Source: Planctomycetota bacterium (GTDB lineage Bacteria; Planctomycetota; PLA2; JAEUHO01). From it: a stretch of 7,982 nucleotides of DNA. The notes beneath the pieces are model-generated. The model worked only from the letters and a program-made list of their open reading frames with translations. It had not been told where the DNA came from and did no database searches. Every line of letters starts with the position of its first letter. Positions within the stretch are counted from its first letter, which is position 1. The DNA lies in assembly GCA_024639415.1 (NCBI GenBank), contig JAHEIK010000162.1, positions 1-7,982 on the forward strand. Direction: 5' to 3'. This document shows, one piece after another, positions 1 through 6,078 of this stretch. The translations under genes were made by a program, and so were the position numbers.

Positions 1-81
1 GCTCGCATCGCCGTCGCCGCAAGCGGCCAGCGTCATCAGCGTCAGGGCGAGCACCAGGGCAGGGACCGGGCAGCGGAGCAC
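1..81 (-). CDS. Lipoprotein, N-terminal fragment (cut by window edge)
   Basis: Read leftward from a GTG at 81, the sequence gives 27 residues beginning MLRCPVPALVLALTLMTLAAC. It has a short n-region with Arg3, a hydrophobic stretch (about residues 5-18) and a clear lipobox, Leu-Ala-Ala-Cys, with Cys21 as the expected lipidated residue. A polar GDGDAS stretch follows, as is usual for a lipoprotein linker. Established knowledge: signal peptidase II cuts before that Cys and the protein is anchored in a membrane by a diacylglyceryl group. The rest lies outside the window, so the function cannot be told. The start is chosen because the signal peptide fits it. There is no Shine-Dalgarno at normal distance (a GGAGGA lies about 22 bases upstream), but a TAAGAT box ends 7 bases before the GTG, which suits a leaderless transcript. 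It is divergent from the gene at 237. Confidence 0.72.
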   Translation of the reverse strand, partial: MLRCPVPALVLALTLMTLAACGDGDAS

Positions 82-88
82 GGTGCCA

Positions 89-94
89 ATCTTA
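89..94 (-). promoter_or_regulatory. Possible -10 box for the lipoprotein gene (leaderless)
   Basis: On the minus strand TAAGAT is followed by TGGCACC and then the GTG start. Transcription starting about 7 bases after the box would begin at or next to the start codon. No good -35 hexamer is seen 16-18 bases upstream. The box resembles those at 6063 and 7057. Inferred from pattern and position only. Confidence 0.4.
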
Positions 95-128
95 TGGGCG
101 GGTTCCTCCGGCCCGCGACGCCGATGCC

Positions 129-152
129 GATTCCCATGCCGAATCCCGATTC
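129..152. repeat. Short inverted repeats GATTC / GAATC in divergent intergenic region
   Basis: GATTC (129-133), GAATC (141-145) and GATTC (148-152) alternate within 24 bases, so the middle copy can pair with either neighbour. They lie between the divergent lipoprotein gene and the 275-aa gene, a place where an operator would be expected. The surrounding bases are also a loose 6-base-period low-complexity tract, so this may be composition rather than a binding site. Confidence 0.3.
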
Positions 153-236
153 GAACGGCACGCAGGTCCAAGCCGCCCGCGCCACGACCTCCCCCGTGCA
201 GAGCGTCGGAGGTCGGCTGGATGATGTGCGCTACCC

Positions 237-1064
237 ATGACGCCCGAGACCCGCCAGCGCCTCCTCATCCGCTCCACCCTCGTGGCCGGCATGCTCCTCG
301 CCGGGCTCGGCCTCTTCGCCGTCATCAAGGCCAAGAGCAAGGGCCGCGGCGCAGGCCAGGCCCCGGCGCTTGCGCGCCAAGGTCTGCGCGTCAAGGTGGT
401 GGACCGCAGCGGCAAGGTCGTCGAGGGCGCCTCTGCCTTCGTCAGGACCGCCCAGGGCGCGACCCCCACGCAGGCCCGTTGGTCGCCCAAAGACGGCGTG
501 CTGATGCTCCCGCGCCGGGGCGAGGCCCACGATCTGCGCGTGACGGCACGCGGCTACAAGCTCCAGGACGTCGCCGACGTGGGTGACGACAGGACCGTCA
601 CGCTGGAGCGCGGACTCCGCCTGCGTGTGCGCGTGCGCGACGTGCCGGAGACGGGCCTGCCCAAGCGCGTGCGCGTCATGCTCCGGATCCGGCCGCTCGA
701 TGTGGACGAGAACGATCCCGATGGGCTGAGCGTGGCCACCATCGTGGATCTGATGGACAACCTCGGCGGCTCCGGCCCGCAGGACCTCGCACGGGGCGAC
801 TTCGGCTACCCCGTCTCCCTCGCGCAGGCCAAGCGGGGTATCCTCGTGCCGCGCGCGGGCCGCTACCACGTGCGCTGGGGCCTCATCCACATCAAGGCCG
901 GCTCCAACATGAAGGGCAGCACCTGGTTCACGCTCGGCGATCGCTGCGGGCGGGACGTGGAGGTGGGCGCATCCGGCGCCGCCGTCGAGCTGGTCATGAC
1001 GCTGGACGACCTCCAGGCGACCATCGACGGACTCACCCGGCGCATGCAGGCCGCAGCGCGTTAG
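237..1064 (+). CDS. Membrane-anchored protein with one carboxypeptidase-regulatory-like domain
   Basis: 275 residues. Residues 1-12 are Arg-rich, 13-30 are hydrophobic (TLVAGMLLAGLGLFAVI) and form a signal anchor, followed by a basic KAKSKGRG. Residues about 49-124 look like a carboxypeptidase-regulatory-like (transthyretin-type) beta-sandwich: LRVKVVDRSGKVVEGASAFV, then a DGVL turn and the strand LRVTARGY. Residues about 127-254 form a second beta-rich segment starting LRLRVRVRDVPETGLPKRV. The C-terminus (256-274) is probably a helix. No catalytic motif is visible, so a structural or binding role in the envelope is inferred. ATG 237 is the only early start, because an in-frame TGA lies at 222-224. 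A GGAGG at 208-212 is too far for that ATG and better spaced for an out-of-frame ATG at 221, so the initiation mode is unclear. It converges with the large repeat protein, whose domain type it shares. Confidence 0.8.
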   Translation: MTPETRQRLLIRSTLVAGMLLAGLGLFAVIKAKSKGRGAGQAPALARQGLRVKVVDRSGKVVEGASAFVRTAQGATPTQARWSPKDGVLMLPRRGEAHDLRVTARGYKLQDVADVGDDRTVTLERGLRLRVRVRDVPETGLPKRVRVMLRIRPLDVDENDPDGLSVATIVDLMDNLGGSGPQDLARGDFGYPVSLAQAKRGILVPRAGRYHVRWGLIHIKAGSNMKGSTWFTLGDRCGRDVEVGASGAAVELVMTLDDLQATIDGLTRRMQAAAR

Positions 1065-1073
1065 AGCAGGCGC

Positions 1074-4000
1074 CTACTTCTTGGCGCGGAACTCCAGCAC
1101 GAGGCCCTCGGTCCCCGCGTCGACGCCAGTCTTCTGGGGGATCTGTCCGCCCGACATCCAGCCCTGCACGCGGTACGTGCCGGGGGGCAGCCCCGAGATC
1201 ACGAAGGCGCCGTCGGACTCGACCTTGCCCGAGATCCAGATGCCGTGCCCGTAGGCGTAGACCTGCGGGCGATGCTTGCTCTGCGGCAGGCCGTCGACGT
1301 AGCCGGTGATCACCTCGCCCGGGATCAGTTCGAGGTCGTACGCCCCACCGCCCGCCTCGACGCCGGTCAGTCGCGCATAGCGATCGTCACCGCGCTTGTT
1401 GGCGTACAGCGTGCCGGTGGGACTCTTCACGTTGCGGATCGTGAATGTCCCGTCCTGCCCCACGCGGGTGCTCATCGTGCTGCCGTTCTTGCCGGCGTAG
1501 TAGACGTTGAAGCCCTGGATGTCGTCGCCGAGCAGACGCCCCGTGACGACCTGCGGCTCGATGCAGACGAAGCGCAAGCCCTGGGCGCCCGCGTCGACCT
1601 CCTGGGAGGCCGGGTTGCCGTACGTGCTGCCGCGCACCTGGACGGTGATCCGGTAGCGGCCCGGCTTGAGGGGGCCGAGCTTGAAGTGGTTGCTGCTGTT
1701 GTTCAGGCTCACGTTGGCTGCACGCAGGCCCGCCTTCGGATCCACAGGGTTGGCGTTGATCCAGGCACTGCGGACGGGCTCGCCGTCCGGGCCGTAGACG
1801 TCGCCCTCGATGAGCAAGCCGAAGCCGAGGTTCAGGATCACGTTCGTCGTGCCGGCCGCTACGTCCTTGACCGTGTCGCTGATGAAGGGCTGCTCGGAGC
1901 CGTTGCCGCCGCCGCTCACGTTGAAGAGCGTGTTCTCGGGCAGGCCCTTGATCTCGTAGGAGCCGTCGCTGCCCGTCTGGGTGCGCAGCCGCATGGAGGC
2001 CATCCAGTCGTGCCCGCCCTTGCCCGCGCCGCGTGAGGCCTTCGAGGAAGCCGTCTCCGCGGCCCAGACGTTGGCGCCCGGGAGCGGCTCGCCGTCCGGG
2101 TCCAGGACCCTGCCCTTGATCGCGAGACCCTTGATCAGCTTGATCGCCACGTCCTTCTGGCCCGCGCGCACCTGCTGCTTCTCGGGTGTGATCCACGAGC
2201 CGCCGGGCGTGACCGAGACGGTGTACTCCCCTTCCTTCAGGCCCTTGACGGTCCAGTTGCCGTCCTCGTCGCTGCGGGCGGAGTTCTTGCCGCCGCCGTA
2301 GCCGTACCAGCCGTAGTTCTGCTGGCCCTTCTTGTTCACGCGGATCTGGATCCCCGCGATGCCCTTCCCGGACATCTCCGTGACGGTCCCCGAGACCTCG
2401 AGCCCGCGCGTCAAACGCACGCTCAACGCCGCGCCGATGGCGAGGTCCTTCTCACGATCGGGCAGGTAGTTCACCGGGCGATTGGTCGCGTCGTGTGCGG
2501 ACGTCACCTCGACGTCGACTTCGCTCTCCGTGGTGACGATGCGCACCCGGAAGTAGCCGCCCGTGATGCTGCCGCTGGCTTGGCTGTTGCGCTTGCCGCG
2601 CGGGCCGTACCAGACGCGGACCTGACCGCGGACGACGGCCTTGCCGTCAGGATCGGTCACACGGCCCTCGACGGTCACGCGCTCGGGCTCTTCGTAGATG
2701 AGGCGCACGCCCTCATCGCCCGCACGAACCGGGCTCTCCTTGGCGCTGCCCGCCCAGACGGTGTAGTCGCCTTCCCCCAGGGCCTTCAGCTCGAAGTGCC
2801 CCTTGGTATCCGTCGTGGCGTAGTAGCTGCGGCCCCGTCCACGGCGGCGATTGCCCGTACCCGACAGCTTGCGCGCGCGTACGGAGATGCCAGTCAGGGC
2901 CTCGCCGTCGGGATCGGTCACCATCCCTTGGATCGTCAGCGTCGCGGGCATCGTGAGCTCGAGTCCGTCGACCGTCTCAGCCCAGTCCACCGTGACGACG
3001 GTCTTCGCTCCGGGCGGCACGGGATTCACGTTGCCGACCTGCACTGTCCACTTGCCTGCCTTTACCCCGGTCAGCTCGAATGCACCCTTCGCATCCGTGA
3101 CGGCACTGCGTGCGCCGGAGTTGCACGTCACCGAAGCGCCCGAGGCGGCGGCACCGTCGGCCTCCGTGACGCGCCCCTGCACCGTCCCGCCCCGCCGCAG
3201 CTTGATCTCGATGGGCTTCGGATCAGCGTCCTTGGGCACCGTCACCTTGACGGGGTCGGCCATGTGCGTGTCGGATTGGGCCACGACGTTGTAGGTCTTG
3301 TCCGGCGCCAGGCCCTCGTAGCGGAAGATGCCGTCCTCTCCCGTGAGCACCGGCTTGTTTTGGCCCTGGAAGCCGTAGTACCAACCGCCGGAAACGATGG
3401 TCACGGTCACGCGGACACCGGCGGCGGGCTTGTCGTCCTCGTCCTTGACGGTGCCGGTGATCGTCCGGCCCGGAGCCAGCTCGACGTCCTTCTCGAGCTG
3501 CTGCCCTTCCTCCTTCGCGTCGTAGGCCACGCCCGTCGGCGGCGGCATCCACGGGTAGGGCGAGCTCTGGCCCTCCTTGGGCGGCTGGTAGTAGCCATCG
3601 GCCTTGCCCTTGACCTCACCTGGTCCGAGCGGGACGTCCACCAGGGTGTAGCGGCCTTCCGCGTCCGTCGTGGCCGTTGTGAGCTGCTGGTTCCACCCGC
3701 CGTAGCCCACGCCGATGCGCGCGGCTTGGATCGTCGCGCCGGCGATCGGCTGACCGGCAGGATCGAGCGCCCGCCCCGTGATGGTCGCACCCTTGGCAAG
3801 CACGATGTCGAGGCGCGTCGGCTTGTCCTCGGACAGGGGCATGCCGTTGCCCATCGTCCCGGGCGCGACGTAGCCCTCCGCCCACACGACGACCCCTTGG
3901 ATCACGCCCGGCGTCAGGCGCTGCACCTTGAAGTTCCCGGTCGCGTCGCTCTCGGTCGCGCGCATCGTGGTGGAGATGAAGCCGCCCGAGCGCTCGGGGG

Positions 4001-4895
4001 CGCTGCGAACGCTGACCTTGGCACCGGCGATGCCGCGCCCTGCCGTGTCGACGACGCGCCCCTCCACCGTCGCTCCTGAGGGATCTTCGAACGGCAGCTC
4101 GACGACTTGCTCGGTCGGCGTGTCGACCGGCAGGTTGGAGCGGGAGCCGCGACCGAGCACGGTCACCTTGAAGAGCAGCGTGCCGCTGGGCACGGCCTCG
4201 AGCGTGAAGCTGCCCGCCTTGTTGGTCTTGAACGGGACCGGCGTCCAGTTGCCCTGGATGTAGGTCTTGTTGCCGATGCTCCCCTGGCGCCGGACGCTGA
4301 CCCAGGCCTCCAGGCCGTTGCCGTCCGCGTCGACGACGCGTCCGCGCAGTGCGCTCCCGCTGCCGACGATGATCCGCGTCGTCCAGCGCTTCCCGACCGT
4401 CGGCGTCTGCGTGATGCTGCTGCTGTAGCGCGGCGCATCGACCTGGGCGGCGAGGCGGTAGCTCTCGCGCTCCTTCAGGCCCGTGACTTCGAACAAGCCG
4501 TCCGCATCACTCGTAGCGAACGCGACGGCCTTGCCCGGGACACGCGGAGGCTGGAAGAGCTCGAGCGCCGCGCGCCGTTTCCGCACGGCGATCGGCGTCG
4601 TCGTGGAGCCCAGCGGCTGCGCTGCCACGCGCACACCGGACAGCGGCTGCCCGTCCTCATCCAGGACCAGGCCGTAGACGGACGCGTTGCCGCGCTCGAC
4701 GACGTCTTCGACGGCCAGCGGCACGTGGTCGCGCGTCTTGAGCCCGGGGCCGGACGCGTCTGCCTCATCCCCTGCCTCGGCGGCGTACGGGTCGTAGATG
4801 CCGGAGACGCCCTCGTCAGCCGGGTCGGCGAGCAGGAACCAGGCCAGGGCGGCGGCGCCAAGCACCACCATGCACCAGACCAAGGCTCGGACCAT
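1074..4895 (-). CDS. Large anchored protein with about 13 tandem carboxypeptidase-regulatory-like repeats
   Basis: 1,273 residues. Residues 5-22 form a signal anchor (LVWCMVVLGAAALAWFLL) and 25-68 an acidic linker. From 71 to 1268 run about 13 units of 75-108 residues. Each opens with a V-x-G-x-V-x-D-x-D-G-x-P-type strand and turn and later has an [ST]D-x-x-G-x-[FY] turn followed by G-L-x-x-G-x-Y-x-[VL]. Unit starts are near residues 71, 182, 275, 370, 477, 570, 652, 739, 832, 924, 1026, 1116 and 1195. This is the carboxypeptidase-regulatory-like fold (Pfam CarboxypepD_reg type). No peptidase domain or zinc motif is present, so the likely role is a stalk, adhesin or scaffold outside the cytoplasmic membrane (inference). 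The start is firm: minus-strand GGGGAGG (4907-4901) lies 5 bases before the ATG. The last two units lack the DxDG turn. Only three cysteines are present (8, 591, 1111). Confidence 0.9.
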   Translation of the reverse strand: MVRALVWCMVVLGAAALAWFLLADPADEGVSGIYDPYAAEAGDEADASGPGLKTRDHVPLAVEDVVERGNASVYGLVLDEDGQPLSGVRVAAQPLGSTTTPIAVRKRRAALELFQPPRVPGKAVAFATSDADGLFEVTGLKERESYRLAAQVDAPRYSSSITQTPTVGKRWTTRIIVGSGSALRGRVVDADGNGLEAWVSVRRQGSIGNKTYIQGNWTPVPFKTNKAGSFTLEAVPSGTLLFKVTVLGRGSRSNLPVDTPTEQVVELPFEDPSGATVEGRVVDTAGRGIAGAKVSVRSAPERSGGFISTTMRATESDATGNFKVQRLTPGVIQGVVVWAEGYVAPGTMGNGMPLSEDKPTRLDIVLAKGATITGRALDPAGQPIAGATIQAARIGVGYGGWNQQLTTATTDAEGRYTLVDVPLGPGEVKGKADGYYQPPKEGQSSPYPWMPPPTGVAYDAKEEGQQLEKDVELAPGRTITGTVKDEDDKPAAGVRVTVTIVSGGWYYGFQGQNKPVLTGEDGIFRYEGLAPDKTYNVVAQSDTHMADPVKVTVPKDADPKPIEIKLRRGGTVQGRVTEADGAAASGASVTCNSGARSAVTDAKGAFELTGVKAGKWTVQVGNVNPVPPGAKTVVTVDWAETVDGLELTMPATLTIQGMVTDPDGEALTGISVRARKLSGTGNRRRGRGRSYYATTDTKGHFELKALGEGDYTVWAGSAKESPVRAGDEGVRLIYEEPERVTVEGRVTDPDGKAVVRGQVRVWYGPRGKRNSQASGSITGGYFRVRIVTTESEVDVEVTSAHDATNRPVNYLPDREKDLAIGAALSVRLTRGLEVSGTVTEMSGKGIAGIQIRVNKKGQQNYGWYGYGGGKNSARSDEDGNWTVKGLKEGEYTVSVTPGGSWITPEKQQVRAGQKDVAIKLIKGLAIKGRVLDPDGEPLPGANVWAAETASSKASRGAGKGGHDWMASMRLRTQTGSDGSYEIKGLPENTLFNVSGGGNGSEQPFISDTVKDVAAGTTNVILNLGFGLLIEGDVYGPDGEPVRSAWINANPVDPKAGLRAANVSLNNSSNHFKLGPLKPGRYRITVQVRGSTYGNPASQEVDAGAQGLRFVCIEPQVVTGRLLGDDIQGFNVYYAGKNGSTMSTRVGQDGTFTIRNVKSPTGTLYANKRGDDRYARLTGVEAGGGAYDLELIPGEVITGYVDGLPQSKHRPQVYAYGHGIWISGKVESDGAFVISGLPPGTYRVQGWMSGGQIPQKTGVDAGTEGLVLEFRAKK
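1092..4685 (-). repeat. Protein-level tandem repeat array, 13 units
   Basis: These are the codons for residues 71-1268 of the large protein. Unit starts include VEGRVVDTAGRGIAGAKV, ITGRALDPAGQPIAGATI, IKGRVLDPDGEPLPGANV and VEGRVTDPDGKAVVRGQV. The units are diverged in protein and DNA, with no long identical copies seen, so the array looks old rather than recently amplified. Boundaries are approximate because the strands were placed by eye. Confidence 0.8.
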
Positions 4896-4931
4896 CGTGC
4901 CCTCCCCGGCTACGAACGTCTGCTGTCATCG

Positions 4932-4937
4932 AGTGTA
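4932..4937 (-). promoter_or_regulatory. Possible -10 box of the large repeat protein gene
   Basis: Minus-strand TACACT in context CCTACACTCG lies 36 bases before the ATG at 4895 and would give a leader of about 30 bases containing the Shine-Dalgarno. There is no convincing -35. A GGAAC further upstream could instead be the -35 of an ECF-type promoter. The box resembles CCTACGCT upstream of the 321-aa gene. Weak evidence. Confidence 0.25.
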
Positions 4938-4966
4938 GGCGCCAATGCAGGTTCCACGCTACGCAA

Positions 4967-4989
4967 GGGGGAAACAGCCCGTCTCCCCC
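4967..4989 (-). terminator. Hairpin after the 321-aa gene, probable terminator
   Basis: In the minus-strand transcript GGGGGAGAC, loop GGGCT, GTTTCCCCC forms a 9-bp stem with one G-U pair. It begins 6 bases after the TGA at 4998-4996. On the plus strand the wobble becomes an A-C mismatch, so the structure fits the minus-strand transcript better. Only two T's follow, so it is not a classical U-tract terminator. It would separate the 321-aa gene from the 1,273-aa gene downstream. Confidence 0.5.
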
Positions 4990-4995
4990 CGCCGT

Positions 4996-5961
4996 TCAAC
5001 GCGACCAGCCCCGATGCGGTTCGTCGCTGGCCGCCGGCAGGCCCGCAAGAGCCTTGGCGGGCGGCAGCAGCCGCGCCAGCCGGAAGCTCTCGGTCCAGAG
5101 TGCGGGTCCGCCGATCAGGTTCTGGCGGTTGCGCTCCACGACGTAGGCCTTGGCCGCCCGCTTGGGCAGCACGAACACGCCGTACGGACGCACCTTCTCG
5201 CCACCGTCGATCGTCTGGAAGCTCTGGCGCTGCGTTCGCACAAGCAGGCGCCGGGCGTCCTCGAAGGCCGCGGACAGACCGATCCCGTTGCAGTTCCAGC
5301 CGTTGCCTGCAGACACCACCAGCACGACCTCGGTCTCGAAGTCGACCTTGCCGAACGGCTTGGGCACCTTGGTCCCGAACATGTGTGCGGTGAGCTTGGT
5401 CCAGTTCGCCGCCGTCGACACGACGGCGTGGAAGGGCTTGGGCACGCGCGAGTGCTTGCCCGACCAGACCGCACGCGGGGTGAAGGCCTTGCCGCTCGGT
5501 CCCTTCACGAGCCCGGGCACGTCGAGCCGCTTGCCGCTGCGGAGATCGTGGTACTGGCGGCGGTCCTTGCCCGCGCGTGTGCGAGGCCCGGGACGCAGCT
5601 CGACCGCCCAGACCCTGGTGCCCCCGCGCTGCGTCACCTGCTTGAAGCCCAGGCCGTTCCAGAACGCGCCGACGTTCACGGCGTAGAGGGTCTTCTTCGT
5701 CTTCGTGTCGACCGCGACGAGATCCCAGAGGAGCGAGAGGTACACCTTCACGCCCTTCCACTCGACGCCCCTGCCGACCGCGACCCGGGTGCCGCCGGGC
5801 GTCTCGATCCACGTGCCGGACGTGCGCGACGCACCGTAGGTGATGGACGGCGGACCCTCGCTCCGCACGCCGGACTGCGGGCGGTCTTCCGCCCACGCGA
5901 ACGGGATGGCGGCAGCCAGGATGAAGACGAGAATGGCGACAACGTGGGCACGGGCATGCAT
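4996..5961 (-). CDS. Exported protein with PrcB-like C-terminal domain
   Basis: 321 residues. The N-terminus MHARAHVVAILVFILAAAIP continues FAWA-EDRPQ, a good signal peptidase I signal with the cut expected after Ala24. Residues 66-125 hold strands such as LLWDLVAVDTKTKKTLYAV and RVWAVELRPG, vaguely like one PQQ/beta-propeller blade. Residues about 177-275 resemble the PrcB C-terminal domain pattern: VVSTAANWTKL, then VDFETEVVLVVSAG (206-219), a Gly-containing loop (220-227), LLVRTQ and RPYGVFVLPK (258-267). Family knowledge: PrcB is an accessory protein of the Treponema PrtP protease complex. No protease gene is seen here. Cys224, in that loop, is the only cysteine. The start is fixed by the signal peptide and by minus-strand AGGGAG 7 bases before the ATG; the open frame continues far upstream, but only as antisense of the kinase gene. 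The domain match is from memory and moderate. Confidence 0.8.
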   Translation of the reverse strand: MHARAHVVAILVFILAAAIPFAWAEDRPQSGVRSEGPPSITYGASRTSGTWIETPGGTRVAVGRGVEWKGVKVYLSLLWDLVAVDTKTKKTLYAVNVGAFWNGLGFKQVTQRGGTRVWAVELRPGPRTRAGKDRRQYHDLRSGKRLDVPGLVKGPSGKAFTPRAVWSGKHSRVPKPFHAVVSTAANWTKLTAHMFGTKVPKPFGKVDFETEVVLVVSAGNGWNCNGIGLSAAFEDARRLLVRTQRQSFQTIDGGEKVRPYGVFVLPKRAAKAYVVERNRQNLIGGPALWTESFRLARLLPPAKALAGLPAASDEPHRGWSR

Positions 5962-5985
5962 GACACGACTCCCTTCGCAATCTGA

Positions 5986-5991
5986 AGCGTA
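5986..5991 (-). promoter_or_regulatory. Possible -10 box of the 321-aa gene
   Basis: Minus-strand TACGCT in context CCTACGCTTC lies 24 bases before the ATG at 5961 and would give a leader of about 18 bases carrying the AGGGAG ribosome site. A CTGACA further upstream is 21 bases away, too far for a standard -35. Weak evidence. Confidence 0.25.
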
Positions 5992-6001
5992 GGAGGCCAC
6001 C

Positions 6002-6023
6002 GGCTTCGCGCCTGTCAGAAGCC
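6002..6023. other. Short inverted repeat in the divergent promoter region
   Basis: GGCTTC (6002-6007) pairs with GAAGCC (6018-6023) across a 10-base spacer. It is followed at once by a smaller CCTG-caaaa-CAGG repeat (6022-6034), in the most A-rich part of this 117-base divergent region. The position between two outward-facing promoters would suit an operator, but no regulator is encoded nearby. Confidence 0.3.
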
Positions 6024-6062
6024 TGCAAAACAGGACGTAGGCCGCCGTGCACGCCCCGGCGC

Positions 6063-6068
6063 TAGAAT
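6063..6068 (+). promoter_or_regulatory. -10 box of the APH-family gene, near-leaderless start
   Basis: TAGAAT in context GCTAGAATCCCGCC ends 10 bases before the ATG at 6079. A start of transcription about 7 bases after the box would leave a leader of only 3-4 bases. No Shine-Dalgarno lies between box and ATG, which supports leaderless translation. No recognisable -35 is seen. It matches TATCAT in context GGTATCATCGCGCC at 7057. Confidence 0.55.
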
Positions 6069-6078
6069 CCCGCCACGC

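Noticed and set aside
208..586. A separate small gene from ATG 221 using the GGAGG at 208
   Set aside because: The product is Arg/Pro-rich out-of-frame reading of the 275-aa gene, with no plausible fold. Kept only as an initiation oddity.
231..890. Minus-strand 219-codon frame opposite the 275-aa gene
   Set aside because: His/Ala/Arg-rich shadow translation with no motif. The plus-strand frame has a signal anchor and a recognisable domain.
2493..4079. Plus-strand 528-codon frame across the large repeat gene
   Set aside because: Arg/His/Leu/Gly-rich antisense shadow of a GC-rich repetitive gene. The minus frame is uninterrupted for 1,273 codons with clear repeats.
4107..5393. Plus-strand 428-codon frame spanning two minus genes
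   Set aside because: It runs through both minus-strand coding regions and the gap between them. Its composition is that of a shadow frame, with no start signal.
4910..6052. Minus-strand 380-codon frame overlapping the 321-aa gene in another frame
   Set aside because: Arg-rich translation without signal peptide or domain. It competes with the well-supported exported protein.
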